DNA of 45,765 bases from Bacteroidia bacterium (GTDB lineage Bacteria > Bacteroidota > Bacteroidia > Flavobacteriales > Flavobacteriaceae). The notes beneath the pieces were generated by a model. The model had not been told where the DNA came from and made no database searches. It saw nothing but the letters and a program-made list of their open reading frames with translations. The DNA lies in assembly GCA_030429835.1 (NCBI GenBank), contig JAUIGC010000007.1, forward strand, positions 1-45,765, read 5' to 3'. The position numbers were made by a program, and so were the translations under genes. Shown in pieces: positions 16,924 through 26,201 of this stretch; within the stretch, counting starts at the first letter, position 1; every line of letters starts with the position of its first letter.

Positions 16924-17967
16924 TTATTGGGTCCACTGGTTGATGGTAGCGGCAAAATAGTCCATATCACGGGCTTCATATCTAAAATCAATATGAATGT
17001 TTAATAAGAACTTATATTCGTATCTAATATTGTTTTGTGGCCAAAGTTCTGCAGGATATATCGATTTGGAGATCAAATGTTGCTTCATAAGCTTAAGGTC
17101 TTCGTACTCCTTAAAAACCAACAAAAGGCCAAAGGGTGTTGCTTCTCCTTTGGGAAGTACCTTAAAGGAGCTGTTTTCGTTGATTTTGGTGGTAACATAT
17201 TCCCAATTCTTTATTTTATGGGAGTTGTAATCCTTGAACAGGGCTTCCGTTAGCACCTTTTCATGGTTTGGCCGTAAAGTTTTTAGCTCTTGGGTTGTAC
17301 GCAATACATTCTCCCCATTGCCATAGAGATCTAAAAATTGTGTCTTTTCCTCAACAGAAGTGCAGGAAGCCTTTAATGCCATGGCCTTGTCTACCAGATC
17401 CCAAGCATGTTCCATACCGGTATTTTCTGCTGAAGTGCTCAATTGGGGCAAAGAAAGAGCCGCTTTGCTTTTTTTGGGTTTCCAGGCGATACCCCCCAAG
17501 GGTAGGGGAACGGTTTTTCTTAAAGAAGCAATGCAGAAATCTGCCTCGCTTTGTAAACATCCCGGGCTCAGCCAACCATGGGAATGGTCTTCACCGATCA
17601 AGGGCCTCTTTCCTGTAGGGATATCATTTCTTTTTAGACCCCAATAATTATTTACCAGTACTACATCGTTGGTGGAGAATTGCGAATAGTCTACTTGGGC
17701 CTCTGGATCAAATGGGTCTATGTCGTAGTATTTTAAATTGGGAAACCCTTTTTCCAACCACTCCTTTACAAATGGGCAATAATATTGTGGCAACCAAATA
17801 TGCCCAATGTCGTAGTTTTTGATTAGCATATCAAAAACATATTTCATGGCATATCTGCCGGCATAAAAAAGCTGATAGTCCTTTAAAAACCGGGTGGGTA
17901 TATCCGGAAGTTCATCCAAGTTTGTTTTGTGAAAAAAGGAGCCGAAACCGATTAGGTCTTTATTCAT
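16924..17967 (-). CDS. PLP-dependent (fold type I, DegT-like) protein of unknown role
   Basis: A 347-residue protein that I do not match to a named enzyme. Features of fold type I PLP enzymes are visible: FYAGRYAMKY near residue 35, WLPQYYCP near 58, an Asp in GEDHSHG (125-131) where these enzymes bind the pyridine nitrogen, and a likely PLP lysine K151 in SLRKTVPLPLGG. The spacing between Asp127 and Lys151 fits the DegT/StrS aminotransferases, but overall similarity to the canonical DegT gene in this window (38489-39625) is low. It lies 11 bases upstream of the sugar transferase in the same minus-strand run. It may make an amino sugar or a non-standard amine that decorates the polymer; this is inference. 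Confidence 0.65.
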   Translation of the reverse strand: MNKDLIGFGSFFHKTNLDELPDIPTRFLKDYQLFYAGRYAMKYVFDMLIKNYDIGHIWLPQYYCPFVKEWLEKGFPNLKYYDIDPFDPEAQVDYSQFSTNDVVLVNNYWGLKRNDIPTGKRPLIGEDHSHGWLSPGCLQSEADFCIASLRKTVPLPLGGIAWKPKKSKAALSLPQLSTSAENTGMEHAWDLVDKAMALKASCTSVEEKTQFLDLYGNGENVLRTTQELKTLRPNHEKVLTEALFKDYNSHKIKNWEYVTTKINENSSFKVLPKGEATPFGLLLVFKEYEDLKLMKQHLISKSIYPAELWPQNNIRYEYKFLLNIHIDFRYEARDMDYFAATINQWTQ

Positions 17968-18120
17968 GAGTTTTACGTTTTGTCTCTTTGAGAAAAATTT
18001 CGAATCTACCGGTCAATCGTTTTCAAAAATTTTTAACATGGCAAAGGAAACAAAATCCAATGATTCCTTTGGACTGTATTAATTTCTTTTTCAATTAAAA
18101 TTTTGATTTTAGATGAAAAA

Positions 18121-19269
18121 TTAGTCCAGAATATGGATGTATTCCTCGTGAAGTAATTTCCAAATTCTTTTTTGATCATATCTATCTACAATCATTTTAC
18201 GACATATTTCAGAAGAAAATGGAAGGTCCCTGTTTAAATAGATTCTTGTTTTCTCCTCCAATTGATAACTATCCTTAGGAGGAACAATATACCCATTGAC
18301 ACCGTCCACAATAATTTCATTGCAACCGTTAATATCGGTTGCAATGACAGGAATACCCATTGCTCCTGCCTGCATCACCACATTAGGAAACCCCTCACGG
18401 TAACTTGGAAAAATCATAGCCTCAGAAATAGCCAAATAAGGTCTTACATCTTTTAACCAACCCAATAATTTTATTTTTGGGTGCGTGTTTAGAATTTTTT
18501 CCGTTTTTGGCGAAATTGGGTCTAAGTCCCTTTCGTAGTCTCCACCAATCAGCAAGGTGACATTTTCAAATTCTTTGGATATGTTCACAAAGGCATCGAT
18601 AAGCTCATGAATGCCTTTGTCGTTTACAATACGACCTAAATAAACAAGCACTCTTTCTGAAGTAGGGATATTTAGGGATGACCGCAAAGCTTCGTTTTGT
18701 TCCTTTGTAAATAATGTGGGATTAAAATGTTCAATGTTAATACCATTGGAACTACCATCTCCAATAACATGTAATTTTTCTGCCTTTGTAAATCCTTCCT
18801 TCCTCACAAAATTATCCAAGCCTTTGGAATTGGGATAGATTTTGGTAGCACACGCATAGGTTATTTTTTCTACAAGATTTAGTAAAACCCTTTTTTTTCC
18901 TTTTGCTTCCATTAAGGGTAAACCGGCAATAGTATGCAACCGGTGTGGAACTCCAGCAAAGAAAGCTGCCAATAATCCTAAGGTTCCCGCTTTTGGAGTG
19001 TGCGTATGGACAATATCAGGTTTTTCCTTTTTAAAAAGGCGATACAGCTGCCAAACAGCCTTTAAATCCTTTAAAGGTGTTATTTTTCTGGTCATATTGA
19101 TTTCTATGGTCTTGATCCCCTCCTGCAGGGTTACTTCATCCAAAACCTTTTTATTGGACGAAATACCAATGACCTCATAGAATTGGTTCATGTAGGATAA
19201 CTGTCCTTTCAATAGAACCTTAAGGGAAGAAGCTACAGTAGTTACTCTAATAATTTTTTTATGTTCCAT
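18121..19269 (-). CDS. Glycosyltransferase family 4 (PglA/CapM-like)
   Basis: 382 residues from the ATG at 19269; a TTG three codons upstream is less likely. It has HTHTPKAGTLGLLAA near residue 88, the segment GDGSSNGI near 170 that is typical of PglA/CapM-type transferases, LVYLGRIVNDKGI (R213, K218) and PSYREGFPNVVMQAG. In the last motif the second acid of E-x7-E is Gln, which is common in this subgroup. PglA adds a HexNAc to undecaprenyl-PP-bacillosamine, so this is a good candidate for the second sugar after the PglC-like enzyme, but the specificity is inferred. A gap of about 150 bases separates it from the PLP gene. Confidence 0.9.
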   Translation of the reverse strand: MEHKKIIRVTTVASSLKVLLKGQLSYMNQFYEVIGISSNKKVLDEVTLQEGIKTIEINMTRKITPLKDLKAVWQLYRLFKKEKPDIVHTHTPKAGTLGLLAAFFAGVPHRLHTIAGLPLMEAKGKKRVLLNLVEKITYACATKIYPNSKGLDNFVRKEGFTKAEKLHVIGDGSSNGINIEHFNPTLFTKEQNEALRSSLNIPTSERVLVYLGRIVNDKGIHELIDAFVNISKEFENVTLLIGGDYERDLDPISPKTEKILNTHPKIKLLGWLKDVRPYLAISEAMIFPSYREGFPNVVMQAGAMGIPVIATDINGCNEIIVDGVNGYIVPPKDSYQLEEKTRIYLNRDLPFSSEICRKMIVDRYDQKRIWKLLHEEYIHILD

Positions 19270-19302
19270 TATGACCAACTGTTTTGTAGAGTAATAGTAA
19301 AT

Positions 19303-20358
19303 TTAAACACAGGTTTGATATAGTTCTTGGTGACGTTGGTAAATTTTGTCTATATCAAATTCAGTGCGAACCTTATGCTTAAAACGTTTTGCTTTTGAAA
19401 CTGCCGTATTATAATCCCTCATAAGTTCTATCATAGACAAATGGAAATTTTCAGTGTCCGCTAAATATCCTGTTTCTTCGGACAAAAAATCTGGAATACT
19501 TCCTACGGGTGTAGTTATGACAGGTAAACCTACGGAGCCAGATTCTAGAATAGATATGGGCATACCTTCCCAAAGTGAAGGCATTATTTGAGCATGAAAA
19601 TCTGGAAGGAGTAATGGCACATCATTCCTAAAACCTAATAGTTCTACATAGTCCTCCACGTGGAATTCCTTTATTTTCTCTTGTAGAGATGCAGCAAGTG
19701 GCCCAGTACCAATGAAGTAAATTTTAAAATTTGAGACTCCTTGTTCTATTATGTTCGTTATAATTTGTGGAACGGAAAGAGGATTTTTCTGTTCGGTTAG
19801 ACTCCCTAAAAATAAAAATTTAAATACAGTAGGTTTGCCCTGCTCATTATCCTTACTTCTCTTAAATTTAGAAAGATCGATACCATTAGGCAGAACAATA
19901 CTATTTTTTAAATACCACTTTCTTCCTCGCTCTGAAAAGATTATATCCTTACACCTTAAAGGTTTAGTAATAAAAAGTAATAATCTTCTAAGGACACTGC
20001 TTACCTGATTATTGTGTAAGGTGAAAACGATATTATGATTAAACCCACTTAATTTTAGAAAAATAGCGACGAAAAGCGCATGGAACATATGGCAGTGAAC
20101 AACGGGCCTTCCACCTAGATCTGAGAGAATGTTCTTTGCTTTCTTGATACCTTTTTTAAGTTGAGAGAATGAATCAATGTTTAAGAAATGACATTGAATA
20201 CCAGAATCTATAAATTTATGCTCGATATCATTTAGTCCTGTAACGGAAATAACAAGTATCTTTTTTCCATCGTTTTTTGCCCTTTTACTTAGGTCGAGAA
20301 CTAAATGTTCTGCACCTCCCCCGGACAATCCTGTAATGATATGGGTATTGTAGTTCAT
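19303..20358 (-). CDS. Glycosyltransferase family 4
   Basis: A 351-residue GT-B-fold transferase. The N-terminus has the glycine-rich acceptor-side loop GLSGGGAEHLV (10-20). The donor half has FLGSLTEQKNP (182-193) and a standard E-x7-E pair (E264, E272) in SLWEGMPISILESGSVGLP. The ATG overlaps the stop of the upstream GT4 gene by one base (TAATG), so the two are probably translated together. Sugar and linkage cannot be deduced. Confidence 0.9.
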   Translation of the reverse strand: MNYNTHIITGLSGGGAEHLVLDLSKRAKNDGKKILVISVTGLNDIEHKFIDSGIQCHFLNIDSFSQLKKGIKKAKNILSDLGGRPVVHCHMFHALFVAIFLKLSGFNHNIVFTLHNNQVSSVLRRLLLFITKPLRCKDIIFSERGRKWYLKNSIVLPNGIDLSKFKRSKDNEQGKPTVFKFLFLGSLTEQKNPLSVPQIITNIIEQGVSNFKIYFIGTGPLAASLQEKIKEFHVEDYVELLGFRNDVPLLLPDFHAQIMPSLWEGMPISILESGSVGLPVITTPVGSIPDFLSEETGYLADTENFHLSMIELMRDYNTAVSKAKRFKHKVRTEFDIDKIYQRHQELYQTCV

Positions 20359-21482
20359 TATCTGTTTATCTTGCTCAAAAATAATTCTTCGTAATCCTTA
20401 ATGATTTTTTGCTCATTATAACGTGAGATTACACTATTTCTAATTGCCTCTATATTCCACTCCTTTTTATAGGATAACATTATTTTTTGTAAATAATCCT
20501 CCGGTGTATCCGCAATATAACCGTTCACACCCTCAATAATTATTTCGTTGATACCTCCCGGTGCATTGAACGCTACAACTGGTGTACCTACGGCACAACT
20601 CTCCAACAATACATTTGGAAATCCTTCTACGAAGGAACCAAGAAGAAATAAATCATTTTTTTGAAGAAGTGATTGTACATCATTTGAAAAGGGAATGTGC
20701 TGAACATTTTCCTCAAGATTATTTTTTTTTATGGTACTGAAGACGACATCCCTCAAATCTCCATTGCCTACTATGGTGTAGGTGAAAGGTATCTGTAAGT
20801 TCTTTAATACTTCAATAATTCTAATATGGCCCTTTCTGTTTGTGAGGCTACCTATTGTAATAAGATTGTATGAATTATGTTTTTCTTTTTCTTCTTCTTC
20901 TTCTTTGAATTTTAGTTGAAACTTTTCAGATATTGGGTTGTTGATTATTGAAATTTTTTTCTCCTTAAATCCAAACACTTTCTTTACGTCCTCCGCCATA
21001 TCTTTGGACTGGCAGACCATTACGTCCAATCTGTTCATTAAAAAAGTGGAAAGCCATTTGGGCATTCTGCCCTTCATCTCTTGAACCTCAGAAAGTACAC
21101 TGATTACATTTACCTCGCGGCCTATAAAGACGGTCCTAGGGAATAAAAGCTTAAAAAAACCTAGAAGAATATTTACATGGCCAATGGTGCCAAAAACGAT
21201 ATCTGGTTTTCCTTTACGAAGAGTTTTAAAAATGGAACCAAAACTTTTGGAAACCCGCTCATGGTTTAAAAACACCACTGGGACCTCTTTTACCTCAAAC
21301 GTAGCATCTTTATTAGTGCCAATGACGTAAAGTGTACTATCAAATTTTGTTTTGTCTATTTTTTGGGCAATAAAGGAAACCACACGCTCAGCACCGCCCG
21401 CTCTTAGTGAAGGAATAAAAAAATAGATTTTAATTTTTTTCGACAATTTTGTATTTATTAGGTAACTAGTAATTTGTTCCAA
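20358..21482 (-). CDS. Glycosyltransferase family 4
   Basis: A 374-residue GT-B-fold transferase. It has FIPSLRAGGAERVVSFIA (22-39), TIGSLTNRKGHIRIIEVL in the donor half and LGSFVEGFPNVLLESCAVG with a normal E-x7-E pair. No ATG precedes the conserved start; I use the TTG at 21482, one base from the upstream gene's stop, but a TTG 12 codons later (LSKKIKIYFF) is possible. It is part of the tight minus-strand glycosyltransferase run. A glutamate-lysine run (FKEEEEEKEKH) lies between the two halves. Confidence 0.88.
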   Translation of the reverse strand: MEQITSYLINTKLSKKIKIYFFIPSLRAGGAERVVSFIAQKIDKTKFDSTLYVIGTNKDATFEVKEVPVVFLNHERVSKSFGSIFKTLRKGKPDIVFGTIGHVNILLGFFKLLFPRTVFIGREVNVISVLSEVQEMKGRMPKWLSTFLMNRLDVMVCQSKDMAEDVKKVFGFKEKKISIINNPISEKFQLKFKEEEEEKEKHNSYNLITIGSLTNRKGHIRIIEVLKNLQIPFTYTIVGNGDLRDVVFSTIKKNNLEENVQHIPFSNDVQSLLQKNDLFLLGSFVEGFPNVLLESCAVGTPVVAFNAPGGINEIIIEGVNGYIADTPEDYLQKIMLSYKKEWNIEAIRNSVISRYNEQKIIKDYEELFLSKINR

Positions 21483-21483
21483 T

Positions 21484-22419
21484 TTATAGGGATGGTTTCA
21501 AAATAAGCTCACTACCAAGTTTTTTGTCCCATATTTCAGGAAGAATTTTTTGATTTCCACCATCATGATGAAATGTAAGTTCGCCAAAGTATAATTTGCC
21601 ATCAACATCATACCAATCGACTCTTACATATATAAATGATTTTGCTAAATGTTCAGATAAGAGTATCATTTCATTTAATGTCGGCGGTTTTTCAATATCC
21701 TCCTCACTAGGATCAGTTGCTTTTCCGAAATCTTTTGGAGAGGACCATTTATAAGGTTCTCTCTCCCAGTCAATGTTATACCAATTTCTATAATGATTAT
21801 CCGTACCTCTTCCCATATCTACCTGAATCATTCTTACCTTGCCGTTAAAACAATGCAATTTATAATCAAAGGGTATATCACCGGACTCTGTTTGTAAGAG
21901 TTTTTCAACAATAATTAATGGTTTTATGTTCTTATACTGCCACTCTTTAGATTTTTTATAGTGATTATGTTTCAGTCTTTTTTCTAAAGTTATTCTTGAT
22001 TCTTCCCAATCCAAACTATTTTTATCCTTTACTATAATCCCTCCTCCACTGTCATGATTGGTTTTTATTATAAAAGGTGCATCAGGTAAATTTTTGGGGG
22101 TTAGGTCCTGCACTTGTTCTGTTTTTAAAATTAATGGAACCAAATACTTCTCTCCGATTTCATTTTTTATAAATTCACGAACCCTGTACTTATCTGCACA
22201 AATAGTGTGCAACTCTGTTTTATCATAAAGTTTTAACCAAATTATTTTTTCATTTAGGGTTTGAGGGTCAATTAAATTAGGATAGAAGCCATGTTTTTTC
22301 TTAAATCTTCTTTTTAAATAAATTTTGGTTGGAACTAGATTTTGATTTATCCAATGGTATATAAATTGAAGAGTTTTTCCTAATTGAGTTTTTCGATAAA
22401 TAATATTGAAAATATTCAT
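21484..22419 (-). CDS. TupA-like ATP-grasp protein
   Basis: A 311-residue protein with the pattern of the TupA-like ATP-grasp family: ADKYRVREFI (75-84), FIIKTNHDSGGG (116-127), a DYKLHCFNGKVRMI segment near 200, and the acidic metal-binding LYFGELTFHHDGG near 280. The family is named for TupA of teichuronopeptide synthesis in Bacillus; ATP-grasp enzymes join an acid and an amine using ATP. In this locus, with several uronic acid pathways, I infer an amide bond between a sugar carboxylate and an amino compound, or a related transfer. It lies one base from the downstream GT4 gene and 57 bases from the polymerase gene. Confidence 0.82.
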   Translation of the reverse strand: MNIFNIIYRKTQLGKTLQFIYHWINQNLVPTKIYLKRRFKKKHGFYPNLIDPQTLNEKIIWLKLYDKTELHTICADKYRVREFIKNEIGEKYLVPLILKTEQVQDLTPKNLPDAPFIIKTNHDSGGGIIVKDKNSLDWEESRITLEKRLKHNHYKKSKEWQYKNIKPLIIVEKLLQTESGDIPFDYKLHCFNGKVRMIQVDMGRGTDNHYRNWYNIDWEREPYKWSSPKDFGKATDPSEEDIEKPPTLNEMILLSEHLAKSFIYVRVDWYDVDGKLYFGELTFHHDGGNQKILPEIWDKKLGSELILKPSL

Positions 22420-22476
22420 TTTTTTAAGACAGATTTTTTTGATAAAAACGTCAAAATTTGCGTAATATTTGAAATA

Positions 22477-23604
22477 CTATGTTGATTTAATTTCTTGGAG
22501 CCTTTCTAATTTGACGTACACAAAAATTGACATGAATACTGTAATGAAATTATAGAAATAGCCGTGGCCTGCCATCATCGAAATAGCCAATACAATGATG
22601 GTATAAAAAATCCAAGGGTAATCATTGAAATTTTGAAAACTACGAAATATAAGATTTAAATATATTGACAATAATAGTAGTAAAGGGATAATTCCGGCTT
22701 CACCGATTATCATTAAGTATGTATTATGTACTCCTGGGTATCCTGGCTTTTGTCTTTGAAACTCTGTATATCCATATCCGAAAAAAGGCTTTTCAAAAAT
22801 CAAATCATAATATAAAGCCCAGGATTCATCTCTTCTATCTTTATTTACGGCACTGGTATCTCCTGGTTTTCCAGTTACTAAAGTTTCTAAAGCAGAGAAA
22901 CGAGATGTATTTAAGGTTAGACTACTTGAAAAAGATATTACAAGAATTAAAATAACACCACCTAAAATTGGAATTATTATGTTTTTTTTATTGTGATAAA
23001 TAGTTAATAAAGAAATAAGGACCCAAATAACAATAAATGTTCTTGAAAATGTAAATATACCTCCTAATGTAAATGCAATTTGACCAATAACCTTCCATTT
23101 AATGTCCTTAATCGCAAAACTTAATGCATATCCCAGTAAACATGCGCTACCTGCTAAATTTGGATTTAAGTAGAATCCACTAAAACGACCATAATCACTG
23201 GTTCCTCCTGGTTGCATCATTGGAAAGACTAATGCGTTGATGATTATACTCAAAGAACCAATCATCAAAATAAAAAATATTTCTTTTTCAGAAGTTTTTC
23301 TCAAAACGGCTGCACTACAAAAAGCCACAATTAAAAATCTGATATTTTCCTTTAAAAAATACAATTGATCAACCATTAAGGTACCGTGTAATGAACAAAT
23401 TATAAAATAGGAAAGTCCAATAAAAAAGAATGGATAAGCAGGTTTTCTATTGTTTTTTGAAAGAATAAAATAAGCCAATAAACCAATAGAAGTTCCATAA
23501 CTAGCTATGGAACCTAATGAGCCCCCAATATAGGATAATAAAAAGGATGGCATATACCATAATATCAATACAAGTATAGTCCACCTTATTAAGTTTAAAA
23601 TCAT
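22477..23604 (-). CDS. Wzy-like O-antigen polymerase / ligase family membrane protein
   Basis: A 375-residue, very hydrophobic protein with about ten membrane segments and one large polar loop in the second half. That loop carries FFGYGYTEFQRQ and then PGVHNTYLMIIGEAGIIPL, the pattern seen in the Wzy_C/O-antigen ligase family. It should polymerise flipped repeat units at the outer face of the inner membrane. A ligase role cannot be excluded from sequence, but it is the only such gene in the locus, and a Wzx-like flippase and Wzc-like kinase are present, so polymerase is more likely. Confidence 0.83.
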   Translation of the reverse strand: MILNLIRWTILVLILWYMPSFLLSYIGGSLGSIASYGTSIGLLAYFILSKNNRKPAYPFFFIGLSYFIICSLHGTLMVDQLYFLKENIRFLIVAFCSAAVLRKTSEKEIFFILMIGSLSIIINALVFPMMQPGGTSDYGRFSGFYLNPNLAGSACLLGYALSFAIKDIKWKVIGQIAFTLGGIFTFSRTFIVIWVLISLLTIYHNKKNIIIPILGGVILILVISFSSSLTLNTSRFSALETLVTGKPGDTSAVNKDRRDESWALYYDLIFEKPFFGYGYTEFQRQKPGYPGVHNTYLMIIGEAGIIPLLLLLSIYLNLIFRSFQNFNDYPWIFYTIIVLAISMMAGHGYFYNFITVFMSIFVYVKLERLQEIKST

Positions 23605-23781
23605 TAGTTTTTATTGTGACAGTGTTAATAAACTAGTATTGCAAACGCAAACGAAAATAAAGAAATTTAATTATAAAGATTCATATCTAATTTTTCATCA
23701 TTTTCAATTTTAAAAGTAATTAATCTCCTTTTTCTTCGTTTCTTGTTAAATTATCATATTATAAATTATAACTAAAAGAAA

Positions 23782-24837
23782 ATGGTTTTTATATCAATAA
23801 TTATATCTGTTTCGCTTAGAATATATAATTACAGTTCAAATTGGGCTTCCAAGTATAAACATTCGAAGAAAATAAAGAAATTAATAAAACTTTCAAATGC
23901 TGAAAAATTAAACTCAAAACAGATAAAAGAAATAAAAAGATTTTATGAGAATTATAACTTGAACGTCGATGTAAAATGGCATCAGTACTATTACCGGGGA
24001 AATGGAAAGTTTTCTGCTAGTTATATTAATGAGGATATATTTTATCGTAAATTAGAAAAGAAGTTAAATGATTTTAAATTTGTAGAAGCTCTTACCGATA
24101 AAAATTTACTTTCGTTCATATTTCCATTCGCTAACCAACCCAATACAGTTTTAAAAAATATAAATGGTTTTTACATTAATGATCATAATGAATTCCTTAG
24201 TAAAGCAGAAGTAGAGGATTCCCTTAAAATAAATAAGTTTTTAATAATTAAACCAACCATTGATACGGGAGGGGGTAAAAATGTTAAAATATTTAACCCG
24301 ACAGAGAAACATAATCTCTGGGAGTATCTGGAATCATATAACAAAAATTTCATTATTCAGAGAATTGTAGAACAGCATCCTGTAATGGCTGGTCTAAATA
24401 AAACCTCATTGAACACTTTAAGAATTATGAGCTTTCTAAATGGAAGTTCGGTTGAAGTTTTGTCAATAGTTGTTAGGATGGGAAAGGAAGGGTCGTTTAC
24501 TGATAATTCAACTACTGGTGGACTTTCATGTGGTGTAAATTTAGAAGGTAACTTGAATGCCGTTGGATTTCAAAATATTACCGGACATAGATTTGAATCC
24601 AATAATAATAACATACATTTTAGTACAATTAAAATTCCTTTTATGGATAAGGTTTTAGCCTTGATTAACAATCTTCATATGCGAGTTCCATATTTCAAAT
24701 TGATATCTTGGGACATTGCAATCGATAAAAATGAAAATATAGTCTTAGTTGAATACAATGTAAAGGGACAAGATATTAATTTGCATCAGTTAAATAATGG
24801 TCCTGTTTTAAATAGATTAATTTCTCTAATTGATTAG
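23782..24837 (+). CDS. Sugar-transfer-associated ATP-grasp protein
   Basis: A 351-residue protein of the ATP-grasp group found with polysaccharide loci. Visible elements are FLIIKPTIDTGGGKNVKIF (ATP-binding beta-strands and glycine loop, about 153-171), IQRIVEQHP, LNTLRIMSFL, a glycine-rich TTGGLSCGVNLEG, and the metal-binding end SWDIAIDKNENIVLVEYN. The first 16 residues are hydrophobic and may touch the membrane. The reaction is unknown; ATP-dependent carboxylate-amine ligation is the family norm. It is transcribed opposite to both neighbours and ends 3 bases from the convergent flippase gene. It is distinct from the TupA-like protein at 21484-22419. Confidence 0.82.
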   Translation: MVFISIIISVSLRIYNYSSNWASKYKHSKKIKKLIKLSNAEKLNSKQIKEIKRFYENYNLNVDVKWHQYYYRGNGKFSASYINEDIFYRKLEKKLNDFKFVEALTDKNLLSFIFPFANQPNTVLKNINGFYINDHNEFLSKAEVEDSLKINKFLIIKPTIDTGGGKNVKIFNPTEKHNLWEYLESYNKNFIIQRIVEQHPVMAGLNKTSLNTLRIMSFLNGSSVEVLSIVVRMGKEGSFTDNSTTGGLSCGVNLEGNLNAVGFQNITGHRFESNNNNIHFSTIKIPFMDKVLALINNLHMRVPYFKLISWDIAIDKNENIVLVEYNVKGQDINLHQLNNGPVLNRLISLID

Positions 24838-24840
24838 AAG

Positions 24841-26190
24841 TCATCTATTTTTCTTAATCTCTTTTATTGCAAAATTGTAAAGAATTATATTTTTAATTAT
24901 AACAACAACTGTTGTACAAATTGCAATGCCGTAAATACCGTAGTATTTAATTAAAATATAATCAAGAACAAAATTTATAACTATTGCAATTGCTGATACA
25001 TAAGCCATAATTGAATTCTTATTCATACTTGTTAAAAAGTTAACTATTACCATTCCACAGATAGCAAAGGGTACATATATCAAGAATATTTTCTGTACCT
25101 GAGCAACAGTTGCAGTATCATTACTTGTAAATTCTTTTCTTTCAAAAAATAGTGCAATCATATAATCAGATAGAAAGACACCTATTATTGTAATAAATCC
25201 GCTTATTACAAATAAATATTTTATAATTTTTAAAAAAATTTGATATGTCCTCTCTCTATTCTCATATAACATTTTGGAAAATTTTGGGAGCAAAACATTT
25301 GATATAGCAATAACTAGAATTCCCATAAGAAAAGATGGCACTTTTAACCCATAATTAATAGCTGTTATAGACCCGACTAGAAGTTGAGCGGCAAAAAACT
25401 GATCTATAACTGGATTCAAATTTGTTAAAAGCCCTGATGTCACCTTTGAAGGTACTTGTTGAAACATTAATTTTACATTTTTATTTTTAAAATTAGGCAT
25501 CCCAAAATTCAGTATGTTTTTCTTTTGGGCAATTATGAATAAAAAGACTAAAGTTACTATTGACCCAATTAGAGTTCCAATTGAAAGTGTGTATACACCA
25601 AAATCCTTTTTAAAAAAAACTAAACTTAAAATGATGAATAGAGGAATAAACAAACCGGGTAGGGAAGAAAGTAAAAATTCATTGCTGATATTTAAGAGTC
25701 CTCCTAAGAGAGAGGAAATCCCCCAGATTATTATGCACGGTGCAAGTATATAGAATTGTGTTTTTATTAAATAATAGTAGTTTTCAGTTTGTCCAGGAAA
25801 TGCATATTCTAAATAAGTATCTGTCAATAAGAAAGCAATAAGGAGGAAAAATACTGATACTAATAAAGTAATAATAAAGCCCGTAGATTGGAATGACCCA
25901 ATGTTTTTTCCTGTTTTCATTTCCATTATATAATTTGGAATAAAAACGCTCTTAAATGCACCTAGGAATACATTTTGAATAAAGCCAGGTACTAATGCTG
26001 CTATAAAATAAGTATCTAATGCTAGGGATAATCCAAAATTAGCAGCTACAAAAGTTTCTTTATAGAAACCCAAAAGCTTAACGAATAATGTAATTGATCC
26101 GACTATAAATAAGTTCCTTAAAGTGCTATTCTTCTTTAAGTTCATAGAACTTGTAAAAGGAATATTTTTCAGTACATTTTGAAGCTTCAT
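24841..26190 (-). CDS. MurJ/Wzx-like polysaccharide flippase (MOP superfamily)
   Basis: A 449-residue integral membrane protein with 12-14 predicted hydrophobic segments. The first segments (LFIVGSITLFVKLLGFYKE, then ALDTYFIAALVPGFIQN) follow the MviN/MurJ pattern, while its position inside a polysaccharide locus argues for the repeat-unit flippase job. It would move the undecaprenyl-linked unit to the periplasmic face for the Wzy-like enzyme. The chromosomal MurJ would be expected elsewhere, in a peptidoglycan context. Its start lies 11 bases from the end of the upstream GT4 gene, so they form a pair. Confidence 0.85.
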   Translation of the reverse strand: MKLQNVLKNIPFTSSMNLKKNSTLRNLFIVGSITLFVKLLGFYKETFVAANFGLSLALDTYFIAALVPGFIQNVFLGAFKSVFIPNYIMEMKTGKNIGSFQSTGFIITLLVSVFFLLIAFLLTDTYLEYAFPGQTENYYYLIKTQFYILAPCIIIWGISSLLGGLLNISNEFLLSSLPGLFIPLFIILSLVFFKKDFGVYTLSIGTLIGSIVTLVFLFIIAQKKNILNFGMPNFKNKNVKLMFQQVPSKVTSGLLTNLNPVIDQFFAAQLLVGSITAINYGLKVPSFLMGILVIAISNVLLPKFSKMLYENRERTYQIFLKIIKYLFVISGFITIIGVFLSDYMIALFFERKEFTSNDTATVAQVQKIFLIYVPFAICGMVIVNFLTSMNKNSIMAYVSAIAIVINFVLDYILIKYYGIYGIAICTTVVVIIKNIILYNFAIKEIKKNR

Positions 26191-26201
26191 TAAATCATTT
26201 T

